Shown here: one piece after another, positions 5,209 through 8,303 of the stretch
How the letters are laid out: each line of letters starts with the position of its first letter
Numbering within the stretch: position 1 is the stretch's first letter
Source: Thermoprotei archaeon
GTDB taxonomy: Archaea; Thermoproteota; Thermoprotei; QMSL01; B3-G16
Direction: 5' to 3'
Length of the DNA stretch: 8,303 nt
NCBI GenBank assembly: GCA_021158375.1
Contig: JAGGUS010000127.1
Location: forward strand, 1-8,303
Program-made: the position numbers and the translations under genes
The notes under the pieces: generated by a model
Databases searched by the model: none
Told to the model about the DNA's origin: nothing
What the model saw: only the letters and a program-made list of their open reading frames with translations

Positions 5209-6164
5209 AATGGCTTCCTCCCCCTTGATCTGAGTAGAGTAAGGAGTAGAGTTTCCGCCTCCTCAGCTCTTTCAGCGTGCGATTTGAGCATTGCATCGAC
5301 TTTCTCAAAACTTAATAGCTTTCTTTCTCTATGTTCAATAGGATGTGAGACTATTTTCTGTGCATACTTAATCAAAGTTCTTACCGTATCGTTATACTTT
5401 AAACTCTTAGCTAATATCTCTATCATGCCTGCGCTCCTAGCATTAGTTATGTTCTCATCTTCATGTATCTCATATACTGGTACTCCTAGTAACTTCCTGT
5501 AGAGCGCCTTATAGTGAAGCCTTGTTGTTGGCTCAACAGCATTAGTAGCGCTTATTTTGTTCAGTACTAACGGCGCTATTTGCGGGGGAGGCTCTATATA
5601 ATCTTTTATTATTGTAATAGTGCTATATAACGATAAGAGACATGCTGGATCTGGCGTACCTACAGGTATTATTAGATCGCTTAGAAGGAACATAGCTAAA
5701 GCGAGGTCATGAGGGAACGTTAATGCTGGCAAATCTATGTATATGGCATCTAATGCCACCTTATTTGTTACTTCATCTATAAAGAGTATCATCTTGGAAT
5801 AAATCTCTTTTACTGATAATCTGGTTATCTTTGATGTTATTTCTATTGGGGCTACAAATGGTGCCAAAAACATGGCGTAACCAAGATCTTTGAACTCTAT
5901 AACGTATAGAACGTCTTCTACATCAATATTCTCGTTCAATAAGTAGTCCATCAAACTTTTTTCTTCGGCCTTTCTAAGTTTTAGATACAATTCTCGTGAA
6001 ATGAGCATAGTAGCAGTTCCAGTATTCGCTTCTGCATCTACAAGTAACACGTATCTCCTAAATTTTTCTTGTGATAAAATAGCATGAAAAACTGCAGTAT
6101 TGAGTAATACAGTTGTTTTACCAGTACCTCCTTTTGCACCGCTTGTTACGCTAATGACCTTCAT
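5205..6164 (-). CDS. ParA/MinD-like P-loop ATPase
   Basis: 319 residues of the SIMIBI-class ParA/MinD/Soj superfamily. The deviant Walker A GAKGGTGKTT has the signature lysine K11 as well as K16. Walker A' is LLVDAEANTG (D43) and Walker B is AIYIDLPAL (D144). Such ATPases dimerise on ATP and position DNA or membrane machinery; CpaE/TadZ members localise pili. This protein starts directly at the ATPase fold, lacking the N-terminal receiver-like domain of many CpaE/TadZ proteins. It ends in a charged helical tail (about 290-319, rich in Ala, Glu, Leu and Arg) that could bind a partner. I see no ParB-like gene, which argues against a plain segregation pair within this window. It is first in its leftward unit, coupled to a pilin-like protein and divergent from a secretion ATPase operon, so a filament- or secretion-related role is inferred. 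ATG 6164 is the only start after the in-frame stop at 6192-6194; GAGG lies about 10 nt upstream. Confidence 0.88.
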   Translation of the reverse strand: MKVISVTSGAKGGTGKTTVLLNTAVFHAILSQEKFRRYVLLVDAEANTGTATMLISRELYLKLRKAEEKSLMDYLLNENIDVEDVLYVIEFKDLGYAMFLAPFVAPIEITSKITRLSVKEIYSKMILFIDEVTNKVALDAIYIDLPALTFPHDLALAMFLLSDLIIPVGTPDPACLLSLYSTITIIKDYIEPPPQIAPLVLNKISATNAVEPTTRLHYKALYRKLLGVPVYEIHEDENITNARSAGMIEILAKSLKYNDTVRTLIKYAQKIVSHPIEHRERKLLSFEKVDAMLKSHAERAEEAETLLLTLLRSRGRKPL

Positions 6165-6192
6165 AGGCTCAAAGCCTCTTTCATTTTGACGT

Positions 6193-6202
6193 TAAATTTA
6201 AG
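6193..6202. promoter_or_regulatory. TATA-like element in the divergent control region
   Basis: TAAATTTAAG reads CTTAAATTTA on the minus strand, about 30 nt upstream of ATG 6164, suiting the ParA-like gene. On the plus strand it would start a transcript near 6222-6228, which would exclude ATG 6212 but suit ATG 6257. Bidirectional use is inferred. Confidence 0.45.
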
Positions 6203-6228
6203 AAGTATTTGATGCCCAATAGCTCATA

Positions 6229-6245
6229 TACCCATAGTGAATTAT
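6229..6245 (+). repeat. Third, partial copy of the TACCCATAGT motif
   Basis: TACCCATAGT (6229-6238), then G and AATTAT, repeats the right arm of the inverted repeat (TACCCATAGT at 6294-6303, then AATTAT) in direct orientation at a 65-bp spacing. It lies between the TATA element and the likely plus-strand start codon. Confidence 0.6.
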
Positions 6246-6256
6246 ATGTATATCTG

Positions 6257-6529
6257 ATGGTTACCAAATTACTATGGGTAATTATCATGAGTTTACCCAT
6301 AGTAATTATCATAGCAATACTTATTTTTGTCTTACGTTCTCGTTCTAAAGAGCCCTACTTAGAAATAGAGGTTTCTCCTTCTAGTAAAAAAGATCATAAT
6401 GTTAAAAGTTCTATGGAGATATATGCGGATGGCTACGACGTTAGCATTATTATAGATAGTATAAAGGTAGAACGCAAGACTAGCAATAACATAGATGAGA
6501 TCATAAATGAGCTCCTTAAAGGTGAATAG
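6257..6529 (+). CDS. Small single-pass membrane protein of unknown function (start uncertain)
   Basis: Not recognised. From ATG 6257 the product is 90 residues: an N-terminal membrane segment (about LLWVIIMSLPIVIIIAILIF), a basic stop-transfer stretch VLRSRSKEP, then a hydrophilic domain of about 60 residues ending in an acidic helix (NIDEIINELLKGE). The charge pattern suggests the C-terminal part is cytoplasmic, so it could be an adaptor for a cytoplasmic partner such as the ATPase encoded downstream. Other in-frame starts are ATG 6212 (TTG 6209), adding a polar N-terminus, and ATG 6287, which would put the start codon in the loop of the inverted repeat at 6267-6307 and shorten the membrane segment. 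None has a good ribosome binding site. I prefer 6257 because it gives a full-length membrane helix and fits a transcript from the TATA element at 6193. It heads the rightward operon, 2 nt before the next gene. Confidence 0.65.
   Translation: MVTKLLWVIIMSLPIVIIIAILIFVLRSRSKEPYLEIEVSPSSKKDHNVKSSMEIYADGYDVSIIIDSIKVERKTSNNIDEIINELLKGE
6267..6307. repeat. Perfect 15-bp inverted repeat in the divergent control region
   Basis: The arms are AATTACTATGGGTAA (6267-6281) and TTACCCATAGTAATT (6293-6307), separated by the 11-nt spacer TTATCATGAGT. The string GTAATTATCAT also occurs directly repeated at 6278-6288 and 6302-6312, 24 bp apart. It could be an operator for a dimeric regulator or an RNA hairpin controlling translation of the small membrane protein. 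Confidence 0.8.
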
Positions 6530-6531
6530 TT

Positions 6532-7017
6532 ATGGAGACGTTAATTATTTCATCTGCATGTATGTTGGCTACAATTCTGTGCTTAAGTTATGTACTAAAT
6601 ATACTCAGCATTCCTACTCGGTATGAATCGTTTATTAATGCTATAACATGGGATAGGAAATACATAATAGTAAATGGAATTTTCTTCACGGTATATGACT
6701 GCTCCATAAACCTCTCTGACTTAAATAAATTACCTCCGACTACCTATTACAAGTACAATCATACGGTCATACGTCATGAGAATAGATTATTCATAAAACT
6801 TACGCCGAAAATACACATAATCATAAAGAAGGTTAGAAATAGTTATGAGATTAGCCTAGATATATTTACTCCTGCTCCTCTATTCAATAATTCCTATATT
6901 CAATTCTCAACAGATCACCTCTTTATTCTTTTTCAAGACCATATTCTGCTTAACATCAAAGATAACTATATATTAGTCATGATAACGTATTCGGGTGAGC
7001 CTATATGGATCTCCTAG
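6532..7017 (+). CDS. Single-pass membrane-anchored protein, unknown, pilin-like layout
   Basis: 161 residues, family not recognised. An N-terminal hydrophobic helix (about residues 4-27) is followed by a beta-rich domain predicted outside the cell, with repeated alternating hydrophobic strands (for example YIIVNGIFFTVYD, RLFIKLTPKIHIIIKK, LFILFQDHILLNI). Several Asn-X-Ser/Thr sequons (NLS, NHT, NNS) would allow archaeal N-glycosylation if it is exported. There is no prepilin cleavage glycine near the helix. ATG 6532 has GGTGA (6521-6525) 6 nt upstream. It begins 2 nt after the previous stop and its end overlaps the next start by 13 nt, so it belongs to the secretion-ATPase operon. A pilus accessory or minor subunit is the inferred role. 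Confidence 0.75.
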   Translation: METLIISSACMLATILCLSYVLNILSIPTRYESFINAITWDRKYIIVNGIFFTVYDCSINLSDLNKLPPTTYYKYNHTVIRHENRLFIKLTPKIHIIIKKVRNSYEISLDIFTPAPLFNNSYIQFSTDHLFILFQDHILLNIKDNYILVMITYSGEPIWIS

Positions 7018-7334
7018 AGCCTCTGATCTTAGGCTCTCTCTTGATTTCCGGTATATTACTCATAAACTGTTTTTACTCCTTAACTAATCTCTGGAAGTTA
7101 GAGGTATATAAGGAGAGGCTTCTCTTAATCAGAAACTTAATTGAGACTTCGCTAGATAAGATAAGGTTAGCAAATTACTATTCTGTGACAATAACTTTAC
7201 CCCCTGATATTACATGTCTAGTAAATGGCACACACGTAATTATAACTAATGGATATTGTGATGTGGTCATTCGTATTCCTAAGGGAGTAGTAGCTTCTTA
7301 CTGTAACGGTACACTATCTTTACGAGGTGTCTAG
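7005..7334 (+). CDS. Small Cys-containing, single-pass pilin-like protein
   Basis: 109 residues, family not recognised. The hydrophobic N-terminal helix (about 7-27) runs into an amphipathic helix (LEVYKERLLLIRNLIETSL) and a short beta-rich domain starting YSVTITLPPD (59-68). This is the same layout as the pilin-like protein at 4831-5208, suggesting related or analogous subunits on the two arms. Cysteines are C22 in the membrane helix and C71, C85 and C100 in the outer part. Two NGT sequons are present. ATG 7005 has GGTGAG (6994-6999) 5 nt upstream, lies inside the end of the preceding gene, and is followed after 3 nt by the ATPase gene. Position and layout suggest a minor pilin or an anchor of the export machine. 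Confidence 0.75.
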   Translation: MDLLEPLILGSLLISGILLINCFYSLTNLWKLEVYKERLLLIRNLIETSLDKIRLANYYSVTITLPPDITCLVNGTHVIITNGYCDVVIRIPKGVVASYCNGTLSLRGV

Positions 7335-7337
7335 CTT

Positions 7338-8303
7338 ATGAAAGATCTACATGCCTGTGAGGTATTAAAGGATGTAGAGATCCTCGATAGTTACACTATA
7401 AAAGTATTTGGCCTCACTCTTCCTGTGATCATAACTCGTGATAGACGATATATTGTAAGAGAGCCGGAGCCTCCTATTTCACATGAAGAATTAGTAAGGT
7501 TAGTTGAAGAAATACGTTCTGGTAAGGTAAACGTGTATGATATAAACTCTAAAGAACTCCGCTACTTCATCCTCCGAGAGCAAGGTTTAAAGGAACTTGA
7601 ACCTCTACTTAATGACGTTCAAATTGAGGATATCTTCGTAAATGAAGACTATATCGATGTAATGCATAGTAAATATGGTCTCCTGAGGACTAATTTACAT
7701 GTTGACGATATACTCTCTCTCATAGAGCGTATCGCTCTAATTTCTGGTTCCTATGTTAACTATGCACTACCAAGACGAAGAGTCACTATTGCTCGAGGTA
7801 AGACTCGTTTTCGTTTCTCTATATTACTCGCCCCTGATGCAGTCTCTAAGACTACCATCAGTATAAGGCGTCTTGACTTCTCGCTTTATCCCTTGCCTAA
7901 GCTTATCGCGAATGGATGCATACCTGCAATAGTGGCCGCCTACTTGGTATCACTAATAAACTTTAAAAGAACGGGCTTGATAACTGGTGTGCCTTCCTCA
8001 GGTAAGACTACAACCTTAGTGAGCTTACTACCATTTGTACAGAACGTAAAGATAGCTCTCATACAGCACTCCGATGAGATATATTTGCCACCGGAATACT
8101 TTACCTATGAAAGCATACGAGTTAATTATGAGGAATCTAGAATAGGCCGTGGCCTTATGGATAATTTAGATATAACCATATTGGAGAGGAGTCCTGGCTT
8201 TATAGTAATTGATGATTTACATTTTGATTCTAAAGGTCTTGAACCCTGGGCCTTACTACAATTCGGAAGGGTGAAATGTGGCCTCTTGGTGACGCTTCAT
8301 GGA
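7338..8303 (+). CDS. Type II/IV secretion-type ATPase (FlaI/TadA/VirB11 superfamily), divergent, partial
   Basis: A hexameric motor ATPase powering assembly of pili, archaella or secretion systems at the cytoplasmic membrane; 322 codons are visible and the gene continues past the window. ATG 7338 follows GAGGTG (7324-7329) by 8 nt. The N-terminal domain has the family-typical QIEDIFVNEDYIDVMH (an EDI..N..v.V.H-like element) and an Arg-rich strand TTISIRR before the ATPase core. Walker A is GVPSSGKTTT (217-226, K223). The Asp box, usually I-E-D-T-x-E, reads IQHSDE (242-247), so E and D are replaced by Q243 and H244. Walker B, usually VGE-x-R, reads FIVIDDLHF (288-296) with D292-D293 instead of Gly-Glu, and His where Arg is expected. 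The His box LVTLHG (317-322) keeps H321. The fold assignment is firm. Whether the motor hydrolyses ATP normally is open. A TadC/FlaJ-type membrane platform gene would be expected next. Confidence 0.9.
   Translation, partial: MKDLHACEVLKDVEILDSYTIKVFGLTLPVIITRDRRYIVREPEPPISHEELVRLVEEIRSGKVNVYDINSKELRYFILREQGLKELEPLLNDVQIEDIFVNEDYIDVMHSKYGLLRTNLHVDDILSLIERIALISGSYVNYALPRRRVTIARGKTRFRFSILLAPDAVSKTTISIRRLDFSLYPLPKLIANGCIPAIVAAYLVSLINFKRTGLITGVPSSGKTTTLVSLLPFVQNVKIALIQHSDEIYLPPEYFTYESIRVNYEESRIGRGLMDNLDITILERSPGFIVIDDLHFDSKGLEPWALLQFGRVKCGLLVTLHG

Noticed and set aside
5284..5502. Plus-strand frame of 72 codons
   Set aside because: Antisense to the C-terminal part of the ParA-like ATPase gene; no ribosome binding site or recognisable product.
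5205..6164. ParA-like protein as a chromosome or plasmid partition ATPase
   Set aside because: Not excluded, but no ParB-like gene or iteron array is seen and the gene is coupled to a pilin-like membrane protein; the inverted repeat nearby has too few copies for a typical parS cluster.
1..8303. CRISPR array, insertion sequence, rRNA
   Set aside because: No regularly spaced direct repeats, transposase motifs or rRNA-like stretches were found on either strand.

Overview
The window looks like a piece of chromosome from a hyperthermophilic archaeon of the Thermoproteota (crenarchaeal type); I cannot place it to genus. The basis is archaeal gene content (RIO1 kinase, a two-KH-domain Dim2/Pno1-type protein, an archaeal topoisomerase IA), tRNA genes with bulge-helix-bulge introns after position 37, AT-rich TATA-type promoters, and ribosome binding sites of the GGTGA/GAGGT type.

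Left third (1-2351): a partial RIO1 kinase gene runs leftward out of the window. Divergent from it, across about 70 bp, is a KH-domain RNA-processing protein gene coupled to a small multi-pass membrane protein. Three tRNA genes follow: tRNA-Asn(GTT) and an intron-containing initiator tRNA-Met(CAT) on the minus strand, and an intron-containing tRNA-Phe(GAA) on the plus strand. Two tail-to-tail junctions here have no spacer at all.

Middle (2352-4608): a minus-strand topoisomerase IA gene with an intact TOPRIM domain and active-site tyrosine but no C-terminal zinc fingers. It is preceded by a small type IV pilin/archaellin-like gene with its own TATA box.

Right half (4831-8303): a divergent cluster around a short control region at 6165-6310. 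Leftward are a ParA/MinD-like ATPase with a deviant Walker A motif and, through an ATGA overlap, a single-pass pilin-like protein. Rightward are three tightly packed genes for small single-pass membrane proteins, then a type II/IV secretion-type ATPase (FlaI/TadA/VirB11 superfamily) that runs off the end. The ATPase keeps its Walker A lysine and terminal His-box histidine, but its Asp box and the Walker B glutamate are altered. The control region holds a perfect 15-bp inverted repeat plus a third partial copy. I infer a surface-filament or secretion machine with a ParA-type partner ATPase, reminiscent of Tad/CpaE-TadZ systems but built from pilin-like proteins I do not recognise. It is the best candidate here for an undescribed system.
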